NCBI RefSeq assembly: GCF_035046485.1
Contig: NC_085137.1
Coordinates: forward strand, 448,872,980 to 448,936,979
DNA from: Aedes albopictus
Lineage: Eukaryota; Arthropoda; Insecta; Diptera; Culicidae
DNA: 64,000 nt
Reading direction: 5' to 3'
Below are positions 24,086 through 35,569 of this stretch, piece by piece. Below the pieces are notes generated by a model. It saw nothing but the letters and a program-made list of their open reading frames with translations. It was not told the origin of the DNA and made no database searches. The position numbers and the translations under genes are program-made. Position 1 is the stretch's first letter. Every line of letters starts with the position of its first letter.

Positions 24086-24849
24086 TAGATGGAATCAAAG
24101 CTGAACAAAGCTCTTGAAAAAATCTCTAAAAAAAATCTTGAAGGAATCTCTAAAAAAATCTTAGAATCTCTGAGAAGAAAATTTTCTTAGAATTTCTTAT
24201 TAAAAGAAAAAAATCTACGAAGGAATTCCTGACGAACCCTTGGAGAAATTCTGGAAGAATTTCTTGAAAAATATCTAGAAGAATTCCTGGAGAAATCCCA
24301 AGGAAATATCACTTGGAAGAAACCCTGGATGATATTCCTGAAAAAAACTCCAAAATATTTTTGAATAAATAAAGGAAATTTCCTATTCTCGGCCGTTTTG
24401 TTCTCTTCGTCTTTGGAGGTTTTTTGAAACCTATTGAACTCAGAGTGGGTCACAAATCCTTCCCAACTAAGCTGATTTATATGGCCAAGTTTCAGGCAAT
24501 TTGGCTGACAAGAACCCCCCATGACGAAGAGAACAAACCTGCCGATAATACCCAATGTCACCCTACATGCATAAACTTCAATAGCAATCCTTGAACGAAT
24601 TTCCTAAATAAGCCCTGAGGAATTCAAGTAGAGGTTTCTGAAGGAGTTTTTGAAGAAATCCGTTTACTAGTTTCAAGATAATTATTTTGCGAAATGTCTG
24701 TAGAAACTCCTGAAGAAGGCCCAAAGAGAATTTCTGGAGGAATTCCTGAAAGGATCTCTGGAGGAATCCCTAGAGAAAATGTCACAGAAAAAAAAACATG
24801 AGCAGGAATGAATTGAACCTGGGAGAATATTTAGAGAATTCTTCAGATT

Positions 24850-27515
24850 GATACTCCTCTTTTCAGTTTGGTACACTGTACCGAATGATGCATTAGAAGA
24901 CTCTCAGAGCCTCTCAGAACAATATCATTGCACAAAAAACACAAGATGACAAATTCCAAATTAGACTTAATTGAAAGGTTCCCATAGATTCAAAAAAGAA
25001 CTATATGAGGACTTAAGACCAGATTCAATTAAAACAAATTCACCCTCACGATAAGCCCCGGCATGTTTGAACATAATCGAGCGCACGCATACCGAATGGA
25101 CACACCAGTCACCACTTCTTGGGGACATCTACCAGCAGTACTGCCTACATAATTTCGTTGGTCCACAATTTTGCCTTCAACCAGAATTGAAAGGGCGGAT
25201 CTCTTGCTCACTACTGTGAGGGCATGGTATTTATTTAATCCGATCTCGTTCTCCTACTCGACGAAACCAAAGCATCGGACTCGATGCTTTGCCGCTACAC
25301 TAGCACTATTTGAGTAGCAGGGTGGGGTTTCAGATTAAAGCCCGTCCCCCACTCTGTAGGTTCTTTTCTCATTAATGGAAAACACAGCTAGCACAAATAA
25401 GGGAAAAATATGTAGTTGACTCCGATGAGGACGAGGACGACGACGACGGCTTTAGCACATGCAAACAGTGCGATACGACGACAAGAAACAAAAATGGGAC
25501 TTCTTCTTGTGCGTTGGAAGCACAAAATAATAACTTCGATATTGGGTTCAGTAAGGTATTGGAGTGGTGGGGTCGGAATCTAAATTGAAAGTTTTTCTCA
25601 GGCCCGAGGAATCCCCCCGGCTTTTCACCTATGCGCCAATATAATCGAATAATCAGCTTTCGGTCGATAGCCGGGCTGTGATGGGGGACGCCGCCGCTGG
25701 CTGATGGAAGGGGGAATGCGAAAGGTTGAATTAAACTCATTTCTTTCAGTATTAGTCCTCTGCCGATAAAAATGGGGTTGACGACAACGATGGGACCAAA
25801 TGCAATGGATGATATGAGAATGCGGAGGTAACATCAGCAGAATGTGCCACTGGATGGAAGGAAATTGAATGACTTTAGTAAGCTCTCGGGAGAGTACCAT
25901 CTGATAACATTCCGAATAGTGTTACCAAAATGTGTGGAACGTATTGGGGGGAGGGTTCGGGGTCGTCGGTCGGTGACTGTCATCGCCTATGATATGTATG
26001 TCGTCGTTGTCTCTAGTACGTAGGAGTGATAGAACCAAAATCTTGTTAAAATTCAAAAATAGTGAATCACTGACACTGAGGAACACTACAAGTGGTAGTC
26101 AAAATACGCGTATTTGTCAAAGGTCTGTTTCTTCCAAGTGCCTCCTGAAAAAGGTGGATCTGCGGATTCCGCATCTAATTGTATTGCTGCACATTCTGCC
26201 GGGTTCAATTCTGCAGCATTACCGCCCGCTCTGCGTTCTGCTATCATAAAATCGCTTTGCGTTCTTCGTCAAACCACTTGTCCAGCCGACGTTTCGTCCT
26301 TTCGTCGTTGATGGCTGCTTTTACTGTACTCCAGCAGTCAAACACATTGCAATGTAAAGGTTAATTTATGTTATATCACACAACCGAACCATTTACCCCC
26401 TCTGTGCACTGGTAAAAGGAAAGTAACCGGAAAATTGTGCGGGGACGGCATCGAAGGACGAGTTGATAATCTTGTCTCAATTCCCAAATTCATGAATGAA
26501 AGCTGTTGGGTATTCCTTGTAAGGATCGGGTGGTCCTTCTACGATCCGGAATGGGTGTGGACTTTGGGGTCGGACAAACGGGTCTTTCCGGTTTTGCCGG
26601 GCTAGCGCTGAATACCTCAAAATGCTTTTATCAGGCTCGTCCGGAATGAGAACACGTACCTTTGGTAGTCTCTTGGCGATGACGACGACGACGGTACCGT
26701 GACCGGGCGTTGGATGTCCCATTCTTTCTCTGTGTTATTTTTCCATTTGTATGACCGTGTCGCATATGCCCGGTAATCCACAGTACATTACAAACGGCGA
26801 GATGAAAGTCGGGGTGGTGGTGAGCGTATGAAAAAAGCGGAGAATCATCATAAACGTGTGCGGTGCATCGTCTTGCAGCACACCATACTGATGTACTATG
26901 ATGTAGCAGCTTACACCAGAAGGTACTTTTTTAATCCTCTCTTCCTAGCCGAAGTTGGGCGTCGCGGCATATGTGCCCGGGCAGTTCAGTTACTCTGTTC
27001 GTTCTGATGTAGGTACATCAACCCCTGGAGTAATTTGAATTACGTTACCGAGGAGAGGTGTGTGTGTATGCACACTAGGTACTATGTATCTGGCACCTGA
27101 TGGCGTTCACCGTCCATCTCGTAACAAGAATCCATTGCTCTCTAATGGTACAACCTCCCTTGAAGTACAACAGTTTAGGTTGTAATCCATTCTTTCATTC
27201 TTTGTTTCACTGATGTAGTCATTCTATTCGTACACCCGACGAATATGCTACCAGAAGACCTGGTTAATTTTTCAAAGATTAATTTCAGTATATGTCCCTA
27301 CTACCAATAAACTAAAATTAGTACCGTAGATCCCCGTTGATTTGACTGCTTTTAATCCTAATATTTTTTTAAAATTTGGCCCTCGCTTATCTATACACCA
27401 ATCAAACTTAAAATGGTTCAAACGTCATTTTGCTCATGGAACGGAGTGAAACAGAAAGTAGAATTAAAACAGAAAATGAGGTTACCAGAAGTACGTTTTA
27501 CAAAATCTCAAGCAA
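24850..27515. other. Longest low-repeat stretch; no gene supported
   Basis: 25.2-27.2 kb is more GC-balanced, with (GAC)n/(GAT)n trinucleotide patches (25420-25450, 26680-26700) and many short open frames on both strands (for example 25372-25740 and 26477-26722, - strand). I recognise no domain in them. It could be single-copy regulatory DNA. 27320-27345 carries ACCGTAGATCCCCGTTGATT, which looks like a MITE end, without a visible partner. Confidence 0.35.
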
Positions 27516-27518
27516 TAG

Positions 27519-28192
27519 CACTAGTTTACAGCATTTTTTAACTCGGTAAGCTGATGATCATTTTTGGTGTAGAATCATGCCCTGAGTTCGAAAACGCGAA
27601 GAAAAAAAATTACAGTAGAGCGGAAATTTTTTCGACTTTTCATACAAGGTTGATGATTTGAAATCGATTTTTGTTCTATTTTTAAGCAACGTCGCTCACT
27701 TCACACATCTTATTCTTCGTAATCAATGCTCCGATTGAGCTGAATATTTTACTGTAACTTGCCTACATATAATATGTCAAATAAACGTTGAAAAAGAATT
27801 TTTAGATTGTTTTTTCCTTATTGAAAAAAAATACATTTCTTCATATATTTTTGGAAATTTGGCTAAAATTTAAGGAGATCGTCCCTAAAACTCGCCAATA
27901 TCTTGAATTTCATCAATCTGACGCAAAACCTGCATTCAGATGATCAAATGGTATTGTATTCAGCTTTTAATTTATGGAAAAAGATTTGAAATTGGTTGAA
28001 CTAAACGCAAGATATTTGCATTTTAGTAAATTTCATATTTTTAAAAGTTGTAAAACTCGATATTGAGCTATTACTCAAAAACTGCTCGACTTAAAAATTT
28101 TGAAGCACGGTTTCGAAATCAGTGCTAAATTGTGCTTCAAAAATTTTGGTCGTTGACAGAAGTTCACGATTTTCATTTTTTGTAAACTAGTG
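27519..28192. mobile_element. 674-bp element with CACTAGTTTACA ends
   Basis: A 12-bp perfect inverted end, CACTAGTTTACA, flanked by TAG on each side (27516-27518, 28193-28195). A CACTA start with a 3-bp duplication fits the CACTA/CMC type, but the TIR is short. The interior is AT-rich and non-coding. Confidence 0.5.
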
Positions 28193-28429
28193 TAGTTTGG
28201 CAGTTGAAATGTCATTTATTTTTCACTATCTGGGAAGGTTGTGATTCACTCTGTGGCTTATTAAATGTATGTGCCTCAGACTGTCAAGAACTAGGTCAAG
28301 AACAGCGCTTGAAAAATGAAGCGTTTTTTCTCAAACTAATTGTGCCACGCATTTAGAGGCACTTTAGGCAAAACTAAAAACTAGGCATGCGACGGCTCAT
28401 GATTTTTCATATCCATCTCGGAGTTCTTC

Positions 28430-28493
28430 CAAGAAATCCTTCAAGAATTCCTCCGGGAATTCCTCCAGGAATTCCTCCGAGAGATCCTCCAGG
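28430..28493 (+). repeat. GGAATTCCTCC array, left of Feilai
   Basis: Short CT-form run (AATTCCTCCGGGAATTCCTC) ending in GATCCTCCAGG, the sequence duplicated on the other side of the SINE. With 28776-29750 it forms one array split by the SINE. Confidence 0.75.
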
Positions 28494-28775
28494 GGCCCCT
28501 ATAGCCGAGGCGGTAAACGCACGGGTATTCAGCATGACCATGCTGAGGGTGACGGGTTCGATTCCCGGTCGGTCCAGGATCTTTTCGTAAAGGAAATTTC
28601 CTTGACTTCCTTGGGCATAGAGTATCTTCGTGCCTGCCACACGATATACACATGCAAAATGGTCATTGGCAGAGGAAGCTCTCAGTTAATAACTGTGGAA
28701 GTGCTCATAGAACACTAAGCTGAGAAGCAGGCTTTGTCCCAGTGAGGACGTTACGCCAAGAAGAGGAGAGGAGAG
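28494..28775 (+). mobile_element. Feilai-type SINE, copy 1
   Basis: Begins GGCCCCTATAGCCGAGG-like, with an A box (TAGCCGAGGCGGTAA) and a perfect B box in GACGGGTTCGATTCCCGGTC, the internal pol III promoter. The tRNA-unrelated body follows (GATCTTTTCGTAAAGGAAAT, GCAGAGGAAGCTCTCAG) and the tail is GA-rich. An 11-bp target duplication GATCCTCCAGG lies at 28483-28493 and 28776-28786. It matches my memory of Feilai of Aedes aegypti; that name needs a database check. Non-coding; the 77-codon reverse frame is incidental. Confidence 0.85.
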
Positions 28776-28786
28776 GATCCTCCAGG

Positions 28787-29750
28787 AATTCCTCCAGGAT
28801 TCCTCCAGAAATTCCTCCAGAAAATTCTCTAGGAATTCCTCCGGAAATTCCTCCCGGAATTCCGCCAAGAATTCCTTAAGAAGTTTCTCCGGATTCCTCT
28901 AGGAATTGCTCCGGAAATTACTCTAGGAATTCCTCCGGAAATCCCTATACGAATTCCTCCGGAAATTCTCTTAGGAATTCCTCCGGAAATTCCTCTAGGA
29001 ATTCCTCCGGATATTCCTCTAGGAATTCCTCCGGATATTCCTCTAGGAATTCCTCCGGATATTCCTCTAGGAATTCCTCCGGAAATTCCTCTAGGAATTC
29101 CTCCGGATATTCCTCTAGGAATTCCTCCGGAAATTCCTCTAGGAATTCCTCCGGAAATTCCTCTAGGAATTCCTCCGGAAATTCCTCTAGGAATTCCTCC
29201 GGAAATTCCTCTAGGAATTCCTCCGGAAATTCCTCTAGGAATTCCTCCGGAAATTCCTCTAGGAATTCCTCCGGAAATTCCTCTAGGAATTCCTCCGGAA
29301 ATTCCTCTAGGAATTCCTCCGGAAATTCCTCTAGGAATTCCTCCGGAAATTCCTCTAGGAATTCCTCCGGAAATTCATCTAGGAATTCCTCCGGAAATTC
29401 ATCTAGGAATTCCTCCGGAAATTCATATAGGAATCCCTCCGGAAATTCCTCTAGGAATTCCTCCGGAAATTCCTCTAGGAATTCCTCCAGAAATTCCTCT
29501 AGAAATAGCTCCGGAAATTCCTCTAGGAGTTCCCCCGGAAATTCCTCTAGGAATTCCTCCGAAAATTCCTTTAGGAATTCCTCTGGAAATTTCTTTAGGA
29601 AATTCCTGCAGGAATTTCACCGGAAATTCCTTCAGTTTTTTTTTTCGGAACTTCCTCCAGGATTTTTATTCGGAAGTTCCTCCACAAATTTCTCCAAAAA
29701 ATACTTCGGTAATTCCTCCAGGAATTCCTCCGGAAATCAGTTAGATTGAC
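28787..29750 (+). repeat. 24-bp tandem array of GGAATTCCTCCGGAAATTCC
   Basis: A clean array with a 24-bp unit (GGAATTCCTCC plus GGAAATTCCTCTA). The middle, about 28950-29480, holds around 22 nearly identical copies, with variants such as GGATATTCC and TTCATCTAGG; both edges decay into the general GGAATTCC pattern. The unit contains two self-complementary halves (GGAATTCC and GGAAATTCC), so either strand can fold. Translated frames (GGIPRGIS) are by-products. Confidence 0.9.
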
Positions 29751-29902
29751 ATCGAGCATGGCCAGTGTCTCTAGCAGAAACGGCTTCAAATGTCCACGGC
29801 TCAGGCATTCAAGTCACCCGCTATTACCACTGACTGGCCTTCGCCCTGTCAGCACGGCCGTCATACAGTTCGGAATCTACGTGAATTGCTTGATCGACCA
29901 CC

Positions 29903-30189
29903 GGCCCATATAGCCGAGGCGGTAAACGCACGGGTATTCAGCATGACCATGCTGAGGGTGACGGGTTCGATTCCCGGTCGGTCCAGGATCTTTTCGTAAA
30001 GGAAATTTCCTTGACTTCCTTGGGTATAGAGTATCTTCGCGCCTGCCACACGATATACACATGCAAAATGGTCATTGGCAGAGGAAGCTCTCAGTTAATA
30101 ACTGTGGAAGTGCTCATAGAACACTAAGCTGAGAAGCAGGCTTTGTCCCAGTGAGGACGTTACGCCAAGAAGAAGAAGAAGAAGAAGAA
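29903..30189 (+). mobile_element. Feilai-type SINE, copy 2
   Basis: Nearly identical to copy 1 (a few substitutions, for example GGGTATAGAG for GGGCATAGAG and TTCGCGCC for TTCGTGCC), with a (GAA)n tail ending at 30189. A possible 7-bp duplication ACCACCG flanks it. The small divergence from copy 1 suggests both are recent or gene-converted. Confidence 0.85.
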
Positions 30190-30900
30190 CCACCGTGGAG
30201 GCTACAAAATAAGACCCCGTTGACCTTGGCGCCCACGAAGCCCTCGTGAGATGTAGACACCAACTCCTGGATTGACCCAAGCAGCCAAAAGTTCGGATGC
30301 CACTTGAAGAACGGACTCAGAATTTTAAGTTTGGTTCAATTCCGATTTCGTTGAACTAAATTTTCCAAAAAGTTACCCATATATTGTTTATAAACTTGGA
30401 AATACATGTACAAACTTTAAACTTCTCCTCAAAACGACATTAAAATCGAAAGAACTTACGTTTAACTTTAGAGCAGAGTTCAATAAAATATTAACCTAAC
30501 TCATGTTGAACTTTTGCGTGCCTCTAAAGCTCAACCATGTCACACTCCGTCATGACCGAAAAATGAGCGAATATTGTTACACTCTCTTGGTCATCGTCTC
30601 CCGATTCGATGACATTGAAAGAGGCACTCCTGTAAAATTCACGTGACGATGCGTGTTGACATTGACGTTTGCCAAGCCTGACCACAATGACCGACTTGGT
30701 CCCCTACTCCCGTTTTGAAGAGCACCAATCTTGAAAATTCGTAAACATACGCACTCGATTTGGAAAAGCTGTCTCTTTTTGCATGTTAGCAAAGTCAGGA
30801 TAAACAATTGCGACTTGGTTGATCTTAAGCTTATTTTGGAATCCCACGACCAGCATGCGAATAAAGATCTAACACTCCAGAGTCCTACATCAACGAGGTA
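30190..30900. other. Non-coding stretch, one possible MITE arm
   Basis: 30290-30560 contains CCAAGCAGCCAAAAGTTCGG and AT-rich sequence with GTTGAAC-type repeats in both orientations. No clear partner end. A 130-codon open frame on the - strand (30577-30969) shows no recognisable domain. Confidence 0.35.
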
Positions 30901-30902
30901 AC

Positions 30903-31028
30903 CAAGCAGCACACATGTTATATAAGAGTTACGACAGCTCAAGTTTTGGTTGTATGGAAGGTAATTCAACGTTATTTTAACATTGTGTTAGACTTACATC
31001 AAATAAACTTCTATACAACCAAAACTGG
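30903..31028. mobile_element. Foldback MITE, truncated (family C copy 1)
   Basis: CAAGCAGCACACATGTTATA starts the left arm and TTTTGGTTGTAT recurs inverted at the right (ATACAACCAAAA), but the outer right arm is missing. The intact relative is at 58488-58650. The RT remnant begins directly after it. Confidence 0.7.
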
Positions 31029-31085
31029 CGCCCCTTACTTACCTTCCCGGTCAGACCAAGGCCCGAGTGTTCTCTGCTGTACGTA

Positions 31086-31652
31086 CACTGAGGATACTGC
31101 AACTCCGAAAATCATACGAATCAACTATGATTTTTTGCCCCAAGAATTTCTTGCGAAAATCATAGTTACGAACTATAATTTTAGATTCAAAGCGCCAACT
31201 ATTATTGTCATACTGTTACTGTATAAATTTCATAACACTCACGTATGAAAATCATACCGATAACGTATAAAAACTGAAACTATGTCTTATGACTATCATA
31301 CATATTTTATGGAATATTTTACACAAATTAAAAAAAAAATGTAACCTGGAATAGAACCAGGAACATCAAGGTTAGCGAGTGCGTGCTTTACTCATTCGCC
31401 CATCAACGCTTCGGAAGTTGAAGTGGTTAGAAGCCAATATAAGGTTTTGTTGTTTTTTAGCAATGATGTTTCATAACACATCTTATGATTTTCATACGAT
31501 GCTTATTATGAGATTTTTCATACGACTAGTCTTATGGATTTCGCTTTTCAATGTATGAAAAGCATACGAGAACTATGAAATGATGAAAAAAATAAATATA
31601 ACTGATTCATAAGATGTAAACTATGGAAAACATACGAACAGTATCCTCAGTG
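31086..31652. mobile_element. 567-bp TIR element, TA duplication
   Basis: Perfect 14-bp inverted ends CACTGAGGATACTG, flanked by TA (31084-31085, 31653-31654), sit inside the RT remnant. Subterminal AAAATCATACGA-type motifs repeat in both orientations. A tRNA-like segment lies on the - strand at about 31342-31425 (A-box-like TGGGCGAATGAGTAAAGC; perfect T-arm CCTGGTTCTATTCCAGG). No transposase. Confidence 0.9.
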
Positions 31653-32072
31653 TAGGAGTTGTCTTCATTTGAATCGATCAATGATTGTGCATCTCCAGTC
31701 TCACACTCTGCGAAGGGTCCACAAGTCGTGCTCAACTTGGTCGATCCACCTAGCTCGCTGCGCACCATGTCTTGTATCGGTTGGATTAATCCCGAGAAAC
31801 ATTTTTATCGGGTTGCTATCCTGATGACGTGGCCCGCCCACCATAGACTTCCGATTTTCGTAGTGTGGACGATGGCGGGTTCTCCTAGCAGCTGATAAAG
31901 CTTCCGTCTTTCATCTGCACTCCGACGTAGATGGTACGGAACACCTTCCGTTCGAAACCTCTAAAAGCAAGTTGGTCCACATGCTTGATGGGGACTACCA
32001 GTCTAATCAACGTTTTGTATGAGCGTTTTCGTATGACGGCGATCGTGCCAAGTGCGTCACAGGTTCCGTTAA

Positions 32073-32187
32073 CCCTCGAGCGATCGCGCTGCTGTATTTT
32101 GTACAACAAGTTGAAAAAATCTCGTTTTTTGTACTCAGCATTAGCGTGGTGCTGACGGTGGTGGCCAACCGCGCATGTCACGGAACG
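32073..32187. mobile_element. 115-bp TTAA-flanked MITE, copy 2
   Basis: Flanked by TTAA (32069-32072, 32188-32191). Same length as 19777-19891 and similar throughout (CCCTCGAGCG..CGCGCTG, TTTTGTACAACA). A piggyBac-type non-autonomous element inserted in the RT remnant. Confidence 0.7.
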
Positions 32188-32364
32188 TTAACGATGGAAC
32201 ATCTTTGTGACCCCCTGAACGCTCATTCTTTGGCACGAGTCATTCAATGCGTGACATTAGAGTTATCCTATTTGGTGGACTCTTCCATCAGAACAGGTGA
32301 TCGCTAGTGCTACTGTGTCGGCTGCTCAACAGCAGAACCCTGGATATTCAAGTATCTGGATGAC

Positions 32365-32460
32365 ACACAGAGAAAAACAAGTTTGGCTTGTGTTCGGAGA
32401 TGAACCAGCCCCTTGTTGAAAATCTCGATAATAAAGATGATGATAATAATAAGAAGAATA
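32365..32460 (+). mobile_element. SINE 3' tail fragment
   Basis: GTTCGGAGATGAACCAGCCC followed by TTGAAAATCTCGATAATAAAGATG and a (GATAAT)-rich tail. It shares the GAGATGAAC and AAAATCTCG...AATAAAGA pattern with the SINE at 54555-54710. The 5' tRNA-like head is missing. Confidence 0.55.
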
Positions 32461-32704
32461 TCTATTTTTTAACGTTGTTGCCAAATCTTGGCTGCTTCTG
32501 ATGGAATTTGTGATAACAATCCGAAAGACAATTTCTAGTTTCTGTTCCTTCCTTCCCCCTGTATACTTCCTCATACTTTGATTTGTTGCAAAAAAATATC
32601 AAAAAATTCAAGGTTTGTCAATATGATTTTGGAAAACTGGCTTCCTCAACAGATTTTCAGTCGTATACTCTTCCAGCACAATTCTGAAAATGTAGTTGAC
32701 AAGT

Positions 32705-34166
32705 GATCGGCGTTAAGTCAGAGGGGACCAAGTAACAAAATTGACGAAAATTAGATTTTTAGATTAAGAATTATTTTAGCTACTTGGAACATTCACCCGA
32801 TTTTCTTAATGTTACAATTAAAGAGAGTTACAGGACAATTTTCTTATGATTGAACTGCGAAAATCGATAATAGTGTGCAGTCAGAGTGGACCAAATGCTT
32901 GATGTCAAGAGAATTGAAAAATATATGTATTGGTTAAAATCCAATAATCAAATTAGTTTATCATCAAAATTAAATACGTTTCCAAGTCGTATGACTCCCT
33001 AACGCATTTTCTGATGATTATTGATCAAGAAAGCACGTGAAAATCCATTTTATTATGGTCAATATCGTATTTTACAGACAATCGTGTTGAAGCAAATTGT
33101 GGCAATTTGCGTGCAGACAGAGTGGACCATGTATCTCTAAGAAAAATAGTTGAAATTACCTTATTTTTCGTAATCCTTTCCAAATCAAAATATGTTTGTT
33201 TAGTAGCTGTTGGACGTCATATTGAAATGTACCAATACTCGTTTCATGATGAAATTGATTTTACCGGTTATGTAAGAATTGTGTACTTGGTTCACTCTGT
33301 CTGAACGAATTTTTGAAAAAAACGCCAGTCTTCTGAATTAATTATTATGAACTGTGTAACTACAATAATTCAAAAACGTACCGAACTATGAAAATACGTT
33401 CAAAAGTTGTTGTGCTATTAAATGTTCAAGTTATGAATTCTTAAATAGCTCATCAATTTGTAGTGAATACGAGGCGAAGAGTAAATGAGTAAAATTGAAT
33501 CACTTTTACGGAGTTTACATTGAGTGTGTATTGATGACAGATGCTGAAATGAAGGCGAGGAAAGAAAAAGAAGTGAACGGCTCGACAGAAATTTTGATTC
33601 AGTGATATGACTAGTGTTGCGAAGAACGGACGACGCGAATTTGAATTTTTATTAGAGTACTGTTTTTGTAAATATAAAATAATAATATTCGAATACGACA
33701 CAATTGACTACCCTTCATGTGATATTGAACTGTTGTACTTGGTCCACTCTGACTGAACATAAAAAAGGAAAATGGTAATCAACAGTGTAGTAACAGAAAC
33801 ATCAAATTTCAAACTTCCTGCTCACATTATACATCAATCCTATTAACTGTTGTCTTACTTGTGCATTATTTTTTCATCAAATATGTACACACTTGAGTGT
33901 GAACTGTAGTTGGTTGTAGATTTTCCAAAAGTCGTTCAGTCAGAGTGGACTAAGTACAATCAATTACTTAGCAATTTCTCGGTTTCAAGCTTTTTTTTAC
34001 GTTTTTTTTTGCGATCAATACAGAGCGATGCTTTGATGAATAGTTATTAAGATTTATGGCAAAAATTCATGAACATTTGTTGAAAAACTCAAAACTTATA
34101 GAGTTGCAAACTTTAAAGTCGTTTTTCTAGAAATTCGGTAAAAGACACACTGACTTAACGCCGATC
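32705..34166. mobile_element. 1462-bp TIR element with repeated inner motif
   Basis: The ends are GATCGGCGTTAAGTCAG and its inverted copy; AAGT flanks both (32701-32704, 34167-34170), a possible 4-bp duplication. A motif of the type CAGTCAGAGTGGACCAAGTA occurs near 32715, 32876, 33112 and 33937 and inverted near 33288 and 33737. The interior is AT-rich with no recognisable protein. Superfamily unknown. Confidence 0.7.
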
Positions 34167-34170
34167 AAGT

Positions 34171-34911
34171 AATGTACGACAGCTCCAACAACGGTCTCTC
34201 CCTTTGAAGTCTTATCTCACCGGCCAACAAACTAAACTTACAGTCGAGTCATTCGTATAAGGGCCCCTCTCATGTACAGCGCTCATATGTGTTTTTTGCT
34301 GCTTCTGTAGAATATTGTAAGATGCATGTATGTATCGCATATACGCACGGCCTCGTCGGGTCGGTGACGATCAAACACTTGGCTCGGCAGCTCGGCAACA
34401 GCAACAGCCAGAAGCACTCTTCAAATACACCGTACCCGTACGGTAAATTAACTTCAATTAAAGCGACTTTATTTGAATAATTTATCTGTAAATGGATCAC
34501 TTTCCTCGGTTCTGGCTCGACAGTCAGTGCCAGCCAACTTCTTCAGTTGCTCCTCTGAAGATTTCCTCCCTCAAATGAGTCGTGCGGGTGTACCTGGGTG
34601 ACACATCATCGTACGTCATATGTAAGATCATGAACACTCTGTCTCCCGAAGAAGAAGGAAGCTGGCCGTCATACGAAAGAACAACATTTATGCAAACGCA
34701 AGTACCTCATCAAGTGCGAGCTGTCCCATTTCTTCGCATCTCGCCTCCCCTCCTAAAAACGACTAGGTAAAATATAAACTGTTGCATCTACTACGTCTTC
34801 TTGGCCTCAAGCCTAGCTCCAACACCTCCCAAAGTCATAACCGTTGGCGATGCATGCACTTTACGGAACGTAGTTGAGTACGCCGGAACGAACTGCAGCA
34901 AAAGGCACTTA
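34171..34911. other. Non-coding stretch, nothing recognised
   Basis: Fairly GC-balanced sequence with short overlapping frames on both strands (34270-34500 -, 34289-34480 +, 34582-34770 +). No domain or repeat relation seen. Confidence 0.35.
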
Positions 34912-35068
34912 CAGTAAGGACCCGATTTTGTCAGCCCCTGGTAGCATTTTGGGCTGACAAAATCGGGTACCTGACAAAATCGGGACATTTTTTAAAATCA
35001 TTTTTTTATTCATGAAAAATTGTTCTGGGCACGTCAGAGACGGAGATAGGTGTGGAGGGTCTGCTTTG

Positions 35069-35241
35069 GGTTCGTTCAAATATTACGTAACGCTAATGAG
35101 AGGGGGGAAGGAGTCCAGCGCTGTGTTACGCTTCATACAAAATTTTAAAATTTCTCTTTCAAAAATAGTTACGCGGTGGAGGGATAGCGGATAGGGCCTA
35201 AAATTGCCAAAATTTTGCGTTACGTAATATTTGAACGAACC
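35069..35241. mobile_element. 173-bp MITE with GGTTCGTTCAAATATTACG ends
   Basis: GGTTCGTTCAAATATTACGT at the left reappears inverted at the right with about 24 bp perfect pairing. TTT/TTTT flanks suggest a 3-bp T-rich duplication. Nested in the composite element. Non-coding. Confidence 0.75.
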
Positions 35242-35569
35242 TTTTGTAGTAAAAAAAATCGAAAGGGTGTTAAGGGCTCAGAAAAAAATGGTATTTGACA
35301 AAGTTAACATTCAGTGCCTTTTTACATCAGAACTAATAAATCTTTTATTTCTTTTTCTTCATGTCATAACATTCCTACTGGTCTTCTCCTAGCTTATAGC
35401 AATTGTGGTCTACAGAAGACAGTTGACACTGGTTAGCGCAGTTTGAATCATAACATTTAACTTTAGCTGTCAAAGAATGGAAATGGACCAACATCTGATT
35501 GACAAGTATAGACACTCAAACTGTCTGAATTGGCTACGTTTCCGCTGCCTTTCCACTTTAATTTCCAGA

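Larger units (their letters stand above)
23255..24840 (-). repeat. GGAATTCCTCC array, GA form, interrupted
   Basis: Blocks at about 23255-23560, 23757-23870, 24090-24360 and 24600-24840 show GGAGAAATTCCTGAAG-type units. They are separated by the MITEs at 23563-23756 and 23871-24085 and by a different repeat at 24380-24570 (contains GACGAAGAGAACAAACC). Confidence 0.65.
31029..32230 (-). pseudogene. RTE-like RT remnant split by two elements
   Basis: Read on the - strand from about 32068 down, it encodes the C-terminal part of the same protein as 4764-6050 (FERKVFRTIYVGVQMKDG, after a decayed thumb part). A 567-bp MITE (31086-31652) cuts the 3' end and a 115-bp TTAA element (32073-32187) cuts further upstream. 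Comparison with 7808-7937 gives the empty site for the first insertion. Frameshifts are present; dead. Its upstream limit near 32230 is uncertain. Confidence 0.8.

Noticed and set aside
28787..29750. CRISPR-like regular repeats
   Set aside because: Repeats are directly adjacent with no unique spacers, and the context is eukaryotic.
28407..30062. Similar peptides (NRTRHPQHGHAEYPCVYR) encoded twice on the - strand
   Set aside because: They are the reverse complement of the two Feilai SINEs, so their similarity reflects the SINE, not a gene family.
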